Notes: generated by a model from the letters alone, not told the origin. Counted from the stretch's first letter, positions 8,272-18,229 are shown. The stretch is DNA of 20,940 nucleotides from an uncultured Acidimicrobium sp. (GCA_903853285.1 CAINTF010000099.1:1-20940), one strand, 5' to 3'. A program made the numbers and translations.

Positions 8272-8931
8272 CTAGGCTTGAGCCGCTTTGACCGCAGAGG
8301 TCAGGCGCTCAAAGACTTCCTCGGTTGTACCGAGGCCGTCCACTACAACGAGCCGCGATTTGCTCATGTAATAGTCAATTAATGGTGAGGTCAAAGAGTC
8401 ATAGAGGTCGAGCCGGTGGCTAATTGCCTCTGGTGTGTCGTCATCACGTTGGTGCACAAGGCCGCCGCATTTGGCGCACTTCCAAGGCTTTGGATCATTG
8501 CCGTCCGAAATGTAGTTGGCATCACATTGCTCGCATGTGCGCCTTGCCGACAACCGGCTCAGCACTAATTCACGCTTCACTTCGAGATTGACAACAATGT
8601 CAACTGGACGCACTTCGGTGATGTGATCAAACGCCGTCGCCTGACCAACTGTGCGCGGAAAACCGTCCAATATGTAGCCGCCCACTCGAGCATCGGTTTC
8701 TCCAATGCGACCCTGCACAAGGCTGACCATCAAATCATCTTCAACGAGATTGCCCTCGTCTAAAACCTTCTTGACTGCGCGACCAACAACCGTGTCTTGC
8801 CTAATCGCACTGCGCAACATCTCGCCTGTTGAAATATGTGGTGCACCGAAGTGCTCCGACAACAGTCTGCACTGTGTGCCTTTACCGGCACCCTGGCGAC
8901 CGAGCATGATAACGCGCACTGCTGTTGGCAT
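8272..8931 (-). CDS. adk: Adenylate kinase, zinc-LID type
   Basis: The 219-residue enzyme catalyses AMP + ATP to 2 ADP in the cytoplasm. The P-loop is GRQGAGKGTQ (11-20). The AMP-binding ISTGEMLR (33-40) and GFPRT (90-94) motifs follow, and the LID carries four cysteines (133, 136, 152, 155) that fit a structural zinc site, then QRDDDTPE. This is the long-LID form; many other actinobacteria carry a short-LID enzyme. It follows secY after 50 bases. Downstream the usual methionine aminopeptidase gene map is missing and infA comes next. The product is soluble. Confidence 0.97.
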   Translation of the reverse strand: MPTAVRVIMLGRQGAGKGTQCRLLSEHFGAPHISTGEMLRSAIRQDTVVGRAVKKVLDEGNLVEDDLMVSLVQGRIGETDARVGGYILDGFPRTVGQATAFDHITEVRPVDIVVNLEVKRELVLSRLSARRTCEQCDANYISDGNDPKPWKCAKCGGLVHQRDDDTPEAISHRLDLYDSLTSPLIDYYMSKSRLVVVDGLGTTEEVFERLTSAVKAAQA

Positions 8932-8981
8932 GATGTCCCTGTTCGATGAAATTTCTGAAGGCGTTTCCTTTTAGGAAAGCG

Positions 8982-10301
8982 TCACTTCAAGAAACCCTCA
9001 TAGTTGCGCTGCATAAGTTGGCTGTCGATCTGGCGCATCAATTCGAGTGCAACACCCACTGCAATCAACACAGTGGTTCCTGCAAATGGGAAGGAGCGAA
9101 CATCGCCAACCCACAAAATGATGTACGGCAAGATTGCAATGAAGGCGACAAATAATGCACCAGGCAATGTGATTCGGTTGACGGTCTTCGAAAAGAATGC
9201 TTCAGTCTGTGGTCCTGGACGAATACCAGGAATAAAGCCACCCTGCTTACGCAATTGATCGGCTTGACGGATTGGATCGAATGCAATCGAGTTGTAGAAG
9301 TATGCGAACGCAATGATCAACAAGAAGAAGATCGAGATGTACAGCATGTTTTGGCTATTGACCAAGTAGTTGTTCACAAAACCAGCGATCGAACCGCGCC
9401 AACCCTGGCCGCTACCAAGCATGTTTGACATCAACACTGGCAGCAGCAAAACAGAGCTTGCAAAAATGATTGGCACAACACCGGCCTGGTTGACCTTGAG
9501 TGGAATGTAGGTGTTTTGGCCGCCATACATCTTCCTGCCTACAACTCGTTTAGCAAATTGCACAGGAATACGACGCTGACCCAGCTCGACTCGAACTACC
9601 GCGAACAAAATACCAATAGATACGGCTACGAGAACGATAAACGTAATGGTCTTCTTGCTTTGCAAGAGTGAGTAATAGTTGTATGGCAATCCGCTCACGA
9701 CCGAAGCAAAAATCATCATTGACATTCCGTTGCCGATGCCGCGTTGGCTGATCAATTCACCAATCCACATCAACAATGCCGTACCGGCAACAAGTGATGG
9801 AATCACGAGTAATGCGCGCGGCATAAACGGATCGAGCAATACAACGTCTGGAGCCTTATTTGCAGCACCAAAGAATGCCGAGCCGCGACCTTGACCGAAA
9901 ATGAATGTGAGTCCAGAACCCTGCAATGTCGCAATTGCGATTGCTAAATAGCGTGTCCACTGAGTGATCTTGCGCTGACCAACTGCACCCTCTTGTTGCC
10001 ATTGCTCAAGCTTTGGAATGACTACACCGAGCACCTGCATGATGATGCTTGCCGTGATGTACGGCATGATGCCAAGCGCGAAGATCGAAAAACTTCCGAA
10101 AGCTCCACCAGAAAACAAGTTGAGGAAACCAAGTGCACCCTGTGAGTTAGATGCTTCATGCAACTGACGCACAGCCTGCGAGTCGATACCTGGCACACGC
10201 AGTGCGGCACCAAAGCGATAGATCGCAACCATCGCAAATGTAAACATCAGCTTGTTGCGAAGATCTTCCACTTTGAAGATGTTTTTCACATTGGACAACA
10301 T
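8982..10301 (-). CDS. secY: Preprotein translocase channel subunit SecY
   Basis: The 439-residue integral membrane protein forms the protein-conducting channel with SecE and SecG. Family motifs are RNKLMFTFAMVAIYRFG (15-31, TM1), FALGIMPYITASIIMQ (74-89, TM2), LISQRGIGNGMSMMIF (183-198) and KVNQAGVVPIIFAS (269-282). About ten hydrophobic segments can be traced and the basic cytosolic loop after TM6 (GQRRIPVQFAKRVVG) is present. It sits after rplO (41-base spacing) and before adk, the standard spc-operon location. Confidence 0.98.
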   Translation of the reverse strand: MLSNVKNIFKVEDLRNKLMFTFAMVAIYRFGAALRVPGIDSQAVRQLHEASNSQGALGFLNLFSGGAFGSFSIFALGIMPYITASIIMQVLGVVIPKLEQWQQEGAVGQRKITQWTRYLAIAIATLQGSGLTFIFGQGRGSAFFGAANKAPDVVLLDPFMPRALLVIPSLVAGTALLMWIGELISQRGIGNGMSMMIFASVVSGLPYNYYSLLQSKKTITFIVLVAVSIGILFAVVRVELGQRRIPVQFAKRVVGRKMYGGQNTYIPLKVNQAGVVPIIFASSVLLLPVLMSNMLGSGQGWRGSIAGFVNNYLVNSQNMLYISIFFLLIIAFAYFYNSIAFDPIRQADQLRKQGGFIPGIRPGPQTEAFFSKTVNRITLPGALFVAFIAILPYIILWVGDVRSFPFAGTTVLIAVGVALELMRQIDSQLMQRNYEGFLK

Positions 10302-10342
10302 CGATGTGGCTCCCGTATTTCTCTAGTAACCGAAAAACAGTA

Positions 10343-10831
10343 CTAGCGGTTGGTGAACTGGCTGCCCTTGGCGGCTGGACGAGGACCCTTGTGCGGCATT
10401 GCCACAATCGTGACGCTTCCACCGGCTGCAACGATCGCCTGCTCGGCAGTCTTGGAAACGGCATGTGCCGAAACTTTGACAGCCTTGGTGATCTTGCCAC
10501 GACCCAACACTTTGATCAGTGTTCCCTTGTGCGCAGCACTGCGTTGCACAAGTACGGCTGGATTGACTTCATCCAAGTTCAGAGCATCAATGACGTCAAG
10601 GTTGACGGCGTAGTACTCAACGCGGAACGGGTTATTAAAACCCTTCAACTTTGGTACGCGCTGCTTGAGCGGCATCTGTCCACCTTCGAAACCACGGGCA
10701 ACCGTGTTACGGGCGTACTGACCCTTGGTACCACGACCTGCAGTCTTGCCACCTTTACCGCCGATACCACGACCGACGCGCTTTGGTTTTTTGGTTGAGC
10801 CCTTTGATGGGGCCAGTTGATCAACGCGCAT
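10343..10831 (-). CDS. rplO: 50S ribosomal protein L15
   Basis: The 162-residue product has the glycine-rich, basic N-terminus of L15 (RVGRGIGGKGGKTAGRGTKG), then GFEGGQMPL, RVPKLKGF and the C-terminal KVSAHAVSKTAEQAIVAAGG segment. It is slightly longer than typical, with a short basic tail (RPAAKGSQFTNR). Two bases separate it from rpmD and 41 from secY. The family binds 23S rRNA late in assembly. Confidence 0.97.
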   Translation of the reverse strand: MRVDQLAPSKGSTKKPKRVGRGIGGKGGKTAGRGTKGQYARNTVARGFEGGQMPLKQRVPKLKGFNNPFRVEYYAVNLDVIDALNLDEVNPAVLVQRSAAHKGTLIKVLGRGKITKAVKVSAHAVSKTAEQAIVAAGGSVTIVAMPHKGPRPAAKGSQFTNR

Positions 10832-10833
10832 GA

Positions 10834-11172
10834 TTACTTGCCTTCCTTGATTTCAATCAGGTGAGGAACTCGTCGCAACATGCCACGAATTTCTGGACGA
10901 TCTGGCAACACGTTTGTGTGTCCAATACGACGCAAACCAAGTGCGCGCAATGTTGCGCGGTTCTTTGGCTTGTTGCCGATTTCGGAACGCACTTGCGTCA
11001 CTGTGATGGTTGGACCGGTGTGCACAACTTTGACGCGCTTGATGCGCTTTGTCGAAGTGTTGCCCGATGCGGCTTTGAGTGCTGCTGCTTCGGCGCGTGC
11101 CTCTGCTGCTGCTTTTTTGGCCTGTGGCTTGCGATCGCGAATTGTGCGACCAGGTTTTTTAAATGCACCCAT
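10834..11172 (-). CDS. rpmD: 50S ribosomal protein L30 with long N-terminal extension
   Basis: The L30 core occupies about residues 56-112 (ITVTQVRSEIGNKPKNRATL, LGLRRIGHTNVLPD, RGMLRRVPHLIEI), which is the whole of a normal bacterial L30. The first 55 residues are an Ala/Lys/Arg-rich extension (KKPGRTIRDRKPQAKKAAAE at 5-24). The long form is supported by the ATG at 11172, only two bases after the rpsE stop, and by the absence of another start just before the core. The extension is probably disordered and RNA-contacting, which is inference. Confidence 0.95.
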   Translation of the reverse strand: MGAFKKPGRTIRDRKPQAKKAAAEARAEAAALKAASGNTSTKRIKRVKVVHTGPTITVTQVRSEIGNKPKNRATLRALGLRRIGHTNVLPDRPEIRGMLRRVPHLIEIKEGK

Positions 11173-11174
11173 GG

Positions 11175-11783
11175 TTAGTGAGCTCCTTGTGCGTTCTTGC
11201 GCTCGTTAAATGCACGCAACAATCCCTTTGGAACAAATGACTCCGCAGGAAGACCACGGCGACGAGCAATTTCGTCTGGGCGTTGCAGATCTTTGAGACC
11301 ATTGATCGTTGCACGTGCAACGTTGATCGCATTTGACGAACCAAGTGACTTGGCGAGTACGTCATGAATGCCGGCTTCTTCCAGAATGATACGAGCAGCA
11401 CCACCAGCGATAACGCCGGTACCAGGAGCAGCAGGCTTCAAGAGCACGCGACCAGCACCATTGATGCCGAGTACTTGGTGCACGATTGTTGAACCAGCAA
11501 GCGCGACGTTAAAGAGGTTGCGCTTTGCTTCTTCGGTTCCCTTTTGGATAGCCAATGGAACTTCTTTGGCCTTGCCGTAGCCCAAACCAACACGGCCGGC
11601 TCCGTCACCAATCACAACAAGTGCGGTGAACGAAAAGCGACGACCGCCCTTGACCACTTTGGCCACGCGATTGATGTGTACCACGCGTGACTCGCGCATT
11701 TGACCAGGCTCGGTTACGCGAGGTACTGGGTAATGCGACTCTTGCTTACGTGGTGGCTTGCCTGTTTTTTCCATGTTTGTCAT
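11175..11783 (-). CDS. rpsE: 30S ribosomal protein S5
   Basis: The 202-residue protein has the S5 double-stranded-RNA-binding N-domain ([20 protein letters not shown], 31-50; [25 protein letters not shown], in two halves) and the C-domain with [19 protein letters not shown] and [18 protein letters not shown]. The first 30 residues are a variable polar N-terminus typical of actinobacterial S5. Its ATG shares one base with the rplR stop (TAATG), so coupled translation is likely. The family helps decoding fidelity. Confidence 0.98.
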   Translation of the reverse strand: MTNMEKTGKPPRKQESHYPVPRVTEPGQMRESRVVHINRVAKVVKGGRRFSFTALVVIGDGAGRVGLGYGKAKEVPLAIQKGTEEAKRNLFNVALAGSTIVHQVLGINGAGRVLLKPAAPGTGVIAGGAARIILEEAGIHDVLAKSLGSSNAINVARATINGLKDLQRPDEIARRRGLPAESFVPKGLLRAFNERKNAQGAH

Positions 11784-12151
11784 TAGAACTCCAACCCTGC
11801 TTCTCTGGCGGCTTCTGCCGCTGCTGCTACACGACCGTGGAACAAAAATCCACCGCGGTCATAGACAACCTTTGTGACTCCCGCAGCTTTTGTGCGCTGA
11901 CCAACGAGTTGGCCAATGCGTGTTGCTGCTTCGACTGTTGCACCCGAACCCTGCTTGCGCTGTTCTGGCTCGACTGTTGATGCCGATGCAATCGTCGTGC
12001 CATTCAAGTCATTGATGACCTGCACGGTGATGTGCTTGTTACTGCGATAGACGGCCAAGCGTGGACGATCGGCTGTACCTGTGATCTTCTTGCGCACTCG
12101 TCGGTGACGACGCAAGCGACCTGCATGGCGCTGGCTAGCTGCTGTTTTCAT
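11783..12151 (-). CDS. rplR: 50S ribosomal protein L18
   Basis: The 122-residue product has the basic start [19 protein letters not shown], the [20 protein letters not shown] strand region and the closing [22 protein letters not shown], all typical of L18, the 5S rRNA binder that works with L5. The stop overlaps the rpsE start by one base. It follows rplF after 28 bases. Nothing unusual is seen. Confidence 0.98.
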   Translation of the reverse strand: MKTAASQRHAGRLRRHRRVRKKITGTADRPRLAVYRSNKHITVQVINDLNGTTIASASTVEPEQRKQGSGATVEAATRIGQLVGQRTKAAGVTKVVYDRGGFLFHGRVAAAAEAAREAGLEF

Positions 12152-12179
12152 AATGTCAAAATCTCCAATTTACTTCTGG

Positions 12180-12722
12180 TTACTTCTTGCCGGTCTTGCC
12201 TGCTTTACGCAGTACTCGCTCACCCAAATAACGCACGCCCTTGCCCTTGTAAGGCTCTGGCTTACGAATTTCGCGGATGTTGGCAGCAACTTGACCGACA
12301 ACTTCCTTATCTGGACCTTTTACGATCACTCGTGTCTGGGTCGGAACATCAAACGTCACACCTGCTGGTGCATCAATGACGACTGGGTGCGAAAAACCAA
12401 GAGCCAACTTCAATTTGCTTGGACCCTGAGCTTCTGCGCGATAACCGACGCCGATGATTTCAAGTTCTTTTGAATATCCGTCAGTAACACCAATGACCAT
12501 ATTGCTCACCAATGTGCGCACCAAACCATGGCGTGCGCGTGAGTCGCGCTCGTCATTGTCGCGTGCAACAGTGATGTTGTTGTCGGCATGTGTGATCGAG
12601 ACGCCAACTGGAAAGTTACGCGTGAGCGTTCCCTTTGGTCCCTTGATCGTCACGGATAAACCCGAGATGTTGACGTCCACACCCGAAGGTACGACGACTG
12701 CTTCTTTTCCTATTCGAGACAT
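12180..12722 (-). CDS. rplF: 50S ribosomal protein L6
   Basis: The 180-residue protein starts [15 protein letters not shown] and has two repeated L6 domains. The first includes [11 protein letters not shown]; the second ends with the signature [19 protein letters not shown]. The [10 protein letters not shown] segment lies at the domain junction. In the family L6 binds 23S rRNA near the sarcin-ricin loop. It is separated from rpsH by 40 bases and from rplR by 28. Length is normal. Confidence 0.98.
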   Translation of the reverse strand: MSRIGKEAVVVPSGVDVNISGLSVTIKGPKGTLTRNFPVGVSITHADNNITVARDNDERDSRARHGLVRTLVSNMVIGVTDGYSKELEIIGVGYRAEAQGPSKLKLALGFSHPVVIDAPAGVTFDVPTQTRVIVKGPDKEVVGQVAANIREIRKPEPYKGKGVRYLGERVLRKAGKTGKK

Positions 12723-12762
12723 GTGATTGTTCCGTTCTTCCTAGTCTTCTCGTCTTTTCCGC

Positions 12763-13164
12763 TTACCAAACGAAGCACATGACTTCGCCACCAACGTTGC
12801 GCTTGCGCGCTTCGCGGTCGGTCATGAGCCCTTGGCTAGTGGACAGAACTGCTACACCCAAACCGCCGAGCACGCGAGGTACGTCGGTGGCTGCGCGATA
12901 CACGCGCAAACCTGGTGTGGATACGCGCTTGATACCTGAAATGGTGCGCTTACGGTCATCGGAATACTTGAGATCAATTTTCATGATCTGTGCAGGGCCC
13001 GATGGATTTGGTGCGATTGAGAAGTCAGAGATGTAGCCCTCTTTTTTCAGAATGTCAGCAAGCGCTGTCTTCTGCTTGGATGCTGGCATCATTACTTCGT
13101 CTTTCATGGCAGCATTCGCGTTGCGAATGCGGGTGAGCATGTCTGCGATTGGATCGGTCATCAT
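12763..13164 (-). CDS. rpsH: 30S ribosomal protein S8
   Basis: The 133-residue product starts [16 protein letters not shown] and ends with [20 protein letters not shown] and MCFVW, the S8 signature region. Two adjacent ATG codons (13164 and 13161) could serve; the second gives the more usual MTDPIADML start. In E. coli S8 binds 16S rRNA helix 21 and represses the spc operon; no copy of that site was recognised here. Seven bases separate it from rpsN. Confidence 0.98.
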   Translation of the reverse strand: MMTDPIADMLTRIRNANAAMKDEVMMPASKQKTALADILKKEGYISDFSIAPNPSGPAQIMKIDLKYSDDRKRTISGIKRVSTPGLRVYRAATDVPRVLGGLGVAVLSTSQGLMTDREARKRNVGGEVMCFVW

Positions 13165-13171
13165 GACGGGC

Positions 13172-13357
13172 CTACCAACTTGCCTTTGTCAAACCAGGAA
13201 TTTCCCCGGCATGTGCCATCTTGCGCAAGCACAAGCGGCACAATCCAAACTTCTGATACACAGCGCGAGCACGACCACATTTTTGGCAGCGCGTATAGCC
13301 GCGCACCTTAAATTTAGGAGTCTTTGCTGCTTTGAGGACGAGTGATTTCTTTGCCAT
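13172..13357 (-). CDS. rpsN: 30S ribosomal protein S14, zinc type (type Z)
   Basis: The 61-residue short form of S14 carries two CxxC pairs (Cys24/Cys27 and Cys40/Cys43) in the segments [10 protein letters not shown] and [11 protein letters not shown], which form the zinc ribbon. The C-terminus [11 protein letters not shown] is family-typical. The zinc-independent long form used by some actinobacteria as a low-zinc paralogue is not in this window. The gene follows rplE after 15 bases. Confidence 0.98.
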   Translation of the reverse strand: MAKKSLVLKAAKTPKFKVRGYTRCQKCGRARAVYQKFGLCRLCLRKMAHAGEIPGLTKASW

Positions 13358-13372
13358 ATTGAGTTGGTCCCT

Positions 13373-14002
13373 CTACTTCTTCTTCTTCGACGCTGAGCGC
13401 TTTGCTGCTCCGCGTGATTTCTTTGATGATGCTGGCTCTTCGCCCTTGCGGAATGGAAAACCAAATGCATCGAGCAAAGCTTTTCCTTCCAGGTCGGTCT
13501 TGGCTGACGTCACGATGGTGATGTCCATGCCGCGTGTGGTGTCTACTTTTTCGTAGCTCACTTCAAGAAACACCAACTGCTCGGTGAGTCCAAATGTGTA
13601 GTTGCCGTTGCCGTCCCACGACTTGCCTGGGAAACCACGGAAGTCACGGATACGAGGAATTGCAACCGAAATCAAACGGTCCATGAACTCCCACATGCGA
13701 TCTCCGCGCATGGTGACCTTTGCACCAATGGCTTGGTTTTCGCGCAATTTAAATGAAGCGATTGCGGTGCGTGACTTGGTGACGATTGGCTTCTGGCCGG
13801 AAATCGCTGTCAAGTCTGCAACTGCGCCGTCGATCAACGATGCTTGCTGAGTTGCACGACCAACACCCATGTTGATCACAATCTTTTGCAATGTTGGAAC
13901 TTGCATCACGTTCTGAACGCCGAGCTCTTTAATCAAGTCAGCACGAACGACGTCGTTATAGTGCGCCTTCAAGCGCGGTGTGTACAGAGCGGTCTTAGTC
14001 AT
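13373..14002 (-). CDS. rplE: 50S ribosomal protein L5 with basic C-terminal tail
   Basis: L5 signatures are present throughout: [13 protein letters not shown] (36-48), [16 protein letters not shown] (85-100), [20 protein letters not shown] (115-134) and [13 protein letters not shown] (173-185). The family core ends there; 24 more residues (186-209) form a Ser/Lys/Arg-rich tail ending in four lysines. L5 binds 5S rRNA and contacts P-site tRNA. Its ATG overlaps the rplX stop by one base (TAATG). Confidence 0.98.
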   Translation of the reverse strand: MTKTALYTPRLKAHYNDVVRADLIKELGVQNVMQVPTLQKIVINMGVGRATQQASLIDGAVADLTAISGQKPIVTKSRTAIASFKLRENQAIGAKVTMRGDRMWEFMDRLISVAIPRIRDFRGFPGKSWDGNGNYTFGLTEQLVFLEVSYEKVDTTRGMDITIVTSAKTDLEGKALLDAFGFPFRKGEEPASSKKSRGAAKRSASKKKK

Positions 14003-14307
14003 TAGATTTCGTCTCCGGTGCTCTTGGCAACGCGCACTTTGGTGCCGTCATCCTTGATCTTGTAACCAACACGTGTTGGCTTGCCCTTGTGCACGAACAT
14101 CACGTTCGAAGCATCAATCGGCATGTCTTTGTCGATAATTCCACCAGTGTTGGTGTTGTTGCCGCGCGCAGCCAAGTGACGCTTGGCGGTGTTTACGCCA
14201 GCGATCTTGACTTTGTTTTGCTTTGGCAAAACTGTTGTGATCTCGCCTTGCTTGCCTTTGTCTTTTCCGGCAATAACGACGACTGTGTCACCCTTTTTAA
14301 GCTTCAT
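14002..14307 (-). CDS. rplX: 50S ribosomal protein L24
   Basis: The 101-residue protein has the KOW motif near the N-terminus ([20 protein letters not shown]), followed by [12 protein letters not shown] and a C-terminal [20 protein letters not shown], all typical of L24, an assembly initiator of the 50S subunit. It is two bases from the rplN stop and overlaps rplE by one base. Nothing odd is visible. Confidence 0.98.
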   Translation of the reverse strand: MKLKKGDTVVVIAGKDKGKQGEITTVLPKQNKVKIAGVNTAKRHLAARGNNTNTGGIIDKDMPIDASNVMFVHKGKPTRVGYKIKDDGTKVRVAKSTGDEI

Positions 14308-14309
14308 GA

Positions 14310-14678
14310 CTACAACACCTCCGGTGCGAGCGAAATGATTCGCATAAATTTCTTGTCGCGAAGTTCACGGCCAACTGGTCCGAAGATACGGGTGCCACGT
14401 GGGGTGAGGTCTTCTTTGATCAACACTGCTGCGTTCTCATCAAAACGGATGTAGCTACCGTCTGGACGGCGCTTCTCTTTTTTGACGCGAACAACTACGC
14501 AACGAACAACTTCGCCCTTCTTGACACCTGCGCCAGGAATTGCATCCTTGACAGTGCCGATGAAAACGTCGCCAATTGATGCGTAACGACGGCGTGTACC
14601 GCCGAGCACCTTGATGCAGAGCACTTCTTTTGCGCCGCTGTTGTCAGCAACACGTAGACGGGTTTCTTGCTGAATCAC
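14310..14678 (-). CDS. rplN: 50S ribosomal protein L14
   Basis: The 122-residue product is a near-consensus L14: [20 protein letters not shown] at the start, [21 protein letters not shown], and [19 protein letters not shown] near the end. The start codon is GTG (14678-14676), which overlaps the rpsQ stop in a GTGA junction, so reinitiation by the same ribosome is likely. The family forms an intersubunit bridge and binds RsfS. Confidence 0.98.
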   Translation of the reverse strand: MIQQETRLRVADNSGAKEVLCIKVLGGTRRRYASIGDVFIGTVKDAIPGAGVKKGEVVRCVVVRVKKEKRRPDGSYIRFDENAAVLIKEDLTPRGTRIFGPVGRELRDKKFMRIISLAPEVL

Positions 14679-14962
14679 TTTGCACGCTCCAGTACTTCAA
14701 TCAGGCGCCAACGCTTTTGCTTCGACATTGGGCGAGTTTCCATTACGCGAACGCGGTCGCCAATTTGGGCGTCGTTGGTCTCGTCGTGGGCATAGAGCTT
14801 CTTAGTGCGAGCCACAAACTTCGAGTAACGAGGGTGTGGAACACGATCAACAATAGAAATGACAATCGTCTTGTTCATCTTGTTGGACACGACGGTGCCT
14901 TCGCGCACTTTGCGTGCGTTACGGGTTTCGTCTGTCACTGGTGTAACGGTTGAATCAGTCAT
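14675..14962 (-). CDS. rpsQ: 30S ribosomal protein S17
   Basis: The 95-residue product has the S17 OB-fold signatures: [18 protein letters not shown] (20-37), the [19 protein letters not shown] segment, [20 protein letters not shown] near the end. About 18 residues of variable polar sequence precede the core. It overlaps rplN by four bases and lies six bases after rpmC. It is a primary 16S rRNA binder in the family. Confidence 0.97.
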   Translation of the reverse strand: MTDSTVTPVTDETRNARKVREGTVVSNKMNKTIVISIVDRVPHPRYSKFVARTKKLYAHDETNDAQIGDRVRVMETRPMSKQKRWRLIEVLERAK

Positions 14963-14968
14963 GATCGT

Positions 14969-15187
14969 TTACTTCCCTGCCATCTCGGCAGCGGCGATTT
15001 CGCCCTGACGAATCAGCATGTTGATACGTGCGATTTGACGCTTGACCTTGCCCAACTCGGCGGTGTTCTCGAGTTGACCAGTGGCATGACGGAATCGCAA
15101 GTTGAGTGCTTCTTGTTTTGATGCGCGAAGTTCTTCCACCAAGGTGGCGAGATCCATGTCGCGGAGTTCGGCTAGTTCACGGGCCAT
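14969..15187 (-). CDS. rpmC: 50S ribosomal protein L29
   Basis: The chosen ATG at 15187 gives a 72-residue protein starting MARELAELRDMDLATLVEEL, with LNLRFRHATGQLENTAELGK and VKRQIARINMLI, the two-helix L29 fold near the tunnel exit. The frame stays open upstream to 15319 inside rplP, but the extra residues are Cys/Ser-rich and unlike L29, so that start is rejected. The ATG lies one base after the rplP stop (TGACATG). Confidence 0.97.
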   Translation of the reverse strand: MARELAELRDMDLATLVEELRASKQEALNLRFRHATGQLENTAELGKVKRQIARINMLIRQGEIAAAEMAGK

Positions 15188-15188
15188 G

Positions 15189-15605
15189 TCAGATTGCCTC
15201 CTCGCGGCTGATGATGCGGGCCTTGATCGGCAGTTTTTGTACTGCACGCTCGAGAGCTTGGTGTGCAGTTGCCGAGTTTGGGTATGACAACTCGAACAAC
15301 ACGCGACCTGGCTTGACAACGGCTACCCACAACTCTGGGTTTCCCTTGCCGGAACCCATGCGGGTTTCTGCAGGCTTCTTGGTAACAGACTTGTCAGGAA
15401 ACACATTGATCCAGACCTTGCCACCACGCTTGATGTGACGAGTCATTGCAATACGTGCTGCTTCAATCTGACGTGCAGTGATCCAACCTGGCTCAAGAGC
15501 CTGGATGCCGTATTCGCCGAAAGCGAGTTCGGTTGCACCCTTTGAGATGCCGCCGGTACGACCGCGGTGCTGCTTGCGATATTTAACTTTGCGTGGTTCC
15601 AACAT
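15189..15605 (-). CDS. rplP: 50S ribosomal protein L16
   Basis: The 138-residue product has the L16 pattern: [19 protein letters not shown], the [20 protein letters not shown] segment, the basic [17 protein letters not shown], and [20 protein letters not shown], which lies near the tRNA-binding face. Length is typical. It lies two bases after the rpsC stop and one base before the rpmC start. Confidence 0.98.
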   Translation of the reverse strand: MLEPRKVKYRKQHRGRTGGISKGATELAFGEYGIQALEPGWITARQIEAARIAMTRHIKRGGKVWINVFPDKSVTKKPAETRMGSGKGNPELWVAVVKPGRVLFELSYPNSATAHQALERAVQKLPIKARIISREEAI

Positions 15606-15607
15606 GA

Positions 15608-16489
15608 TTAGTCCTCTTTACGGAAGTGTGGGGTCTCATGCGAATCGACGATTCGACGTTGAATGTCTTCTTCTTCCGCCAACAAACGCTCGAACTCTGG
15701 ATCGGCTTCTTTCACGAGAGGAGTAATTTCCATCTCGTCAACTTCTGCAACGCGTGGGCCTGCTGAAGTAACAACCTTGAGAGTTGCTTCTGAATGTCCT
15801 GAAGTTTGACCAACTGCCATCGCTGCTTCACGAGCAATGCGATCATCGTTCGGGCTCTTGTAAGGCAAGATCTCGCCTTTGTACAGCCAAACTTTGACGC
15901 CGATGCGACCAGCAGAAGTTGCTGCTTCACGGAATCCGTAATCGATGTCAGCACGAAGAGTGTGCAATGGAACGCGGCCTTCGCGGTACCACTCGGTGCG
16001 GCACATTTCTGCTCCACCAAGACGACCTGAACACTGAATTCGGATGCCCTCTGCGCCGTACTTCTGTGCGTTTTGCACAGCGCGCTTCATTGCGCGACGG
16101 AAAGCGATTCGGTTGACCAACTGATCAGCAACACCCTGTGCCACAAGTGCGGCATCGAGTTCGGCTTGCTTGATTTCGGTGATGTTCAACTGCACCTTGT
16201 TGTTGCCGGTGAGCTGTGTCAAACCTGCGCGCAATTCGTCGGCCTTTTGACCTTTGCGACCGATGACAATGCCTGGACGTGCAGAGTGCACGTCAATTCG
16301 CAACTTGTCGCGGGTGCGCTCAATTTCGATACGACTGACAGCTGCATCAGCAAGCTGCACAGTTAAATAGTCGCGAATCTTCCAGTCCTCGGTGAGGTAG
16401 TGACGGTATTCCTTGACGCTGAACCAACGGCTCTTCCAGTCGGTGGTGATTCCCAGACGGAAACCGTACGGATTGATCTTCTGGCCCAT
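15608..16489 (-). CDS. rpsC: 30S ribosomal protein S3
   Basis: The 293-residue protein has the N-terminal [15 protein letters not shown], the KH domain with GIVIGRKG (73-80) and the C-terminal S3 domain with [20 protein letters not shown] and [20 protein letters not shown]. After about residue 215 a long, largely acidic tail of some 75 residues follows, as in other actinobacterial S3 proteins. S3 guards the mRNA entry channel. Its ATG shares one base with the rplV stop. Confidence 0.98.
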   Translation of the reverse strand: MGQKINPYGFRLGITTDWKSRWFSVKEYRHYLTEDWKIRDYLTVQLADAAVSRIEIERTRDKLRIDVHSARPGIVIGRKGQKADELRAGLTQLTGNNKVQLNITEIKQAELDAALVAQGVADQLVNRIAFRRAMKRAVQNAQKYGAEGIRIQCSGRLGGAEMCRTEWYREGRVPLHTLRADIDYGFREAATSAGRIGVKVWLYKGEILPYKSPNDDRIAREAAMAVGQTSGHSEATLKVVTSAGPRVAEVDEMEITPLVKEADPEFERLLAEEEDIQRRIVDSHETPHFRKED

Positions 16490-17079
16490 CAGTTCTCCTC
16501 ACCAGACTCTGTAGAAACTTCTGCAACTAGTTCATTGACAACTGGTGCATCGACAACTGGTGCGCTGTCAACAGCAGCATCAGTAGCAACGGACTTTTGA
16601 ACGCGATCACGGCTTGCCGCAACACGAGCCGAACGGCTTGATGTCTTGGTTGCACCCTTCGCTTCGATTGATTGTTCGCGTGACGCCATTGCCTTTTCAG
16701 TCAAAGTGTCTACGACAATCGTGATGTGACATGAACGCTTCAAGATTTGACCGGCACGACCCTTGGCGCGTGGACGGAAACGCTTCATGGTCGGACCTTC
16801 GTCCGCGAAGCATGCCTTGACGTACAAGTCGTCGGCATCTTTTGAATCGTTGTTGACTGCGTTAGCAACTGCCGAAGCAAGCAACTTGCGCACGTCGTGT
16901 GCCGAGTCGCGCTGCAACAACATCAATGTGTTGTCGGCTGACTTGACATCGGCATCGCGGATCAAGTTGAGAACAACGCGAACCTTGGACGCTGACATGC
17001 GCACGTTCATTGCGCGAGCGCGAGTACCGCTTGATGAACCGGCGATGCGGTTCTTTTCGTTGAGCTTTGGACCGGTCAT
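16489..17079 (-). CDS. rplV: 50S ribosomal protein L22 with long C-terminal tail
   Basis: The L22 core lies at about 22-126: [18 protein letters not shown], the [19 protein letters not shown] helix, and the beta-hairpin segment [16 protein letters not shown] (101-116) that lines the exit tunnel. Residues 127-196 form a Ser/Ala/Val/Thr-rich tail that turns acidic (ESGEEN at the end). Tails of this size are known in actinobacterial L22. It overlaps rpsS by four bases (ATGA). Confidence 0.97.
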   Translation of the reverse strand: MTGPKLNEKNRIAGSSSGTRARAMNVRMSASKVRVVLNLIRDADVKSADNTLMLLQRDSAHDVRKLLASAVANAVNNDSKDADDLYVKACFADEGPTMKRFRPRAKGRAGQILKRSCHITIVVDTLTEKAMASREQSIEAKGATKTSSRSARVAASRDRVQKSVATDAAVDSAPVVDAPVVNELVAEVSTESGEEN

Positions 17080-17366
17080 GACTTAGCCGCCGCTGCTGCT
17101 GCTTTTTCCTGGCTGGCATGGAAACGGAAGGTGCGGGTTGGGGCGAATTCGCCCAACTTGTGACCAACCATTGATTCCGAAACGTAAACAGGAACGTGCT
17201 TGCGACCGTCGTGAACGGCAAACGTGTGGCCGATCATGTCAGGAATAATTGTTGAGCGACGTGACCATGTCTTGATGACCTTGCGGTCGCCGCTCTCGTT
17301 CATTGCGTCCAACTTCTTGAGCAAGTGCTCATCGACGAAAGGACCCTTTTTCAAACTGCGTGACAT
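17076..17366 (-). CDS. rpsS: 30S ribosomal protein S19
   Basis: The 96-residue product starts [19 protein letters not shown] and has [40 protein letters not shown] and [10 protein letters not shown], a full S19. A short Ala/Lys tail closes it. S19 sits in the 30S head with S13. It lies four bases after the rplB stop and overlaps rplV by four bases. Confidence 0.98.
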   Translation of the reverse strand: MSRSLKKGPFVDEHLLKKLDAMNESGDRKVIKTWSRRSTIIPDMIGHTFAVHDGRKHVPVYVSESMVGHKLGEFAPTRTFRFHASQEKAAAAAAKS

Positions 17367-17370
17367 TTAC

Positions 17371-18207
17371 TTACCCCCGACCCTTTCCGGAACGACGACG
17401 ACGAACGATGAGTGACTGTGAAGCCTTGTTGCGATTACGTGTACGGCGCTCTGGCTTACCCCAAGGCGATACTGGTGGACGTCCACCAGAGGTCTTACCT
17501 TCTCCACCACCGAGTGGGTGATCGACAGGGTTCATTACAACACCGCGAGATTGTGGGCGAACGCCCTTCCAACGGTTGCGACCTGCTTTACCGATCTTGA
17601 TGAGCTCGTGCTCTGCGTTGCCAACTTCGCCGATAGTTGCACGGCAATCGATTGGAACGCGACGCATTTCAGAACTTGGCATACGCAATGTTGCATACAC
17701 GCCTTCTTTTGCAACAAGCTGCACTGCCATGCCGGCCGAACGTGCAACCTTGCCACCTTGGCCAGGACGCAATTCGATGTTGTGAACAACAGTTCCAACT
17801 GGCATGTAACGAAGTGGAAGTGCATTGCCAACTTTGATGTCAGCTTTTGGACCGCTCTGCACGATCATGCCGACTTCAAGACCCTTAGGAGCCAAGATGT
17901 ATGCCTTCGAACCGTCTGCGTAATGCAACAGTGCAATACGGCATGTGCGGTTTGGGTCGTACTCAATGGCAGCAACTTTTGCTTCGTACTCATCAGTGAT
18001 GCGCTTGAAGTCGATGATGCGGTACTGCTGTTTGTGTCCGCCACCTTGGTGACGTGAAGTTACGCGACCATAGACGTTGCGTCCACCGGCCGAAGTCTTC
18101 TTGGCAAGCAGTGTCTTTTCAGGAGTGCTCTTGGTGATATCAGCAAAGTCAGAGACAGTCTGAAAGCGCATTCCTGGGCTGGTTGGTTTACGTTTACGAA
18201 TTCCCAT
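17371..18207 (-). CDS. rplB: 50S ribosomal protein L2
   Basis: The 278-residue protein has the L2 layout: a basic N-terminus ([20 protein letters not shown]), [21 protein letters not shown], the paired OB/SH3-like core, and the signature [20 protein letters not shown], which includes the conserved His near the peptidyl-transferase centre, then [17 protein letters not shown]. Length is typical. It follows rplW after 22 bases. Confidence 0.98.
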   Translation of the reverse strand: MGIRKRKPTSPGMRFQTVSDFADITKSTPEKTLLAKKTSAGGRNVYGRVTSRHQGGGHKQQYRIIDFKRITDEYEAKVAAIEYDPNRTCRIALLHYADGSKAYILAPKGLEVGMIVQSGPKADIKVGNALPLRYMPVGTVVHNIELRPGQGGKVARSAGMAVQLVAKEGVYATLRMPSSEMRRVPIDCRATIGEVGNAEHELIKIGKAGRNRWKGVRPQSRGVVMNPVDHPLGGGEGKTSGGRPPVSPWGKPERRTRNRNKASQSLIVRRRRSGKGRG

Positions 18208-18229
18208 AAAAGTCCTTTAGTCGCTCGCT

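Noticed and set aside
8964-8978. TTTCCT/AGGAAA hairpin between secY and adk
   Set aside because: It is a six-base A/T-rich stem with no T-run and lies inside a co-directional gene pair. It is probably chance.
14969-15319. Longer 116-residue start for L29
   Set aside because: The extra residues lie inside rplP and look unlike L29; the internal ATG one base after the rplP stop gives the normal length.
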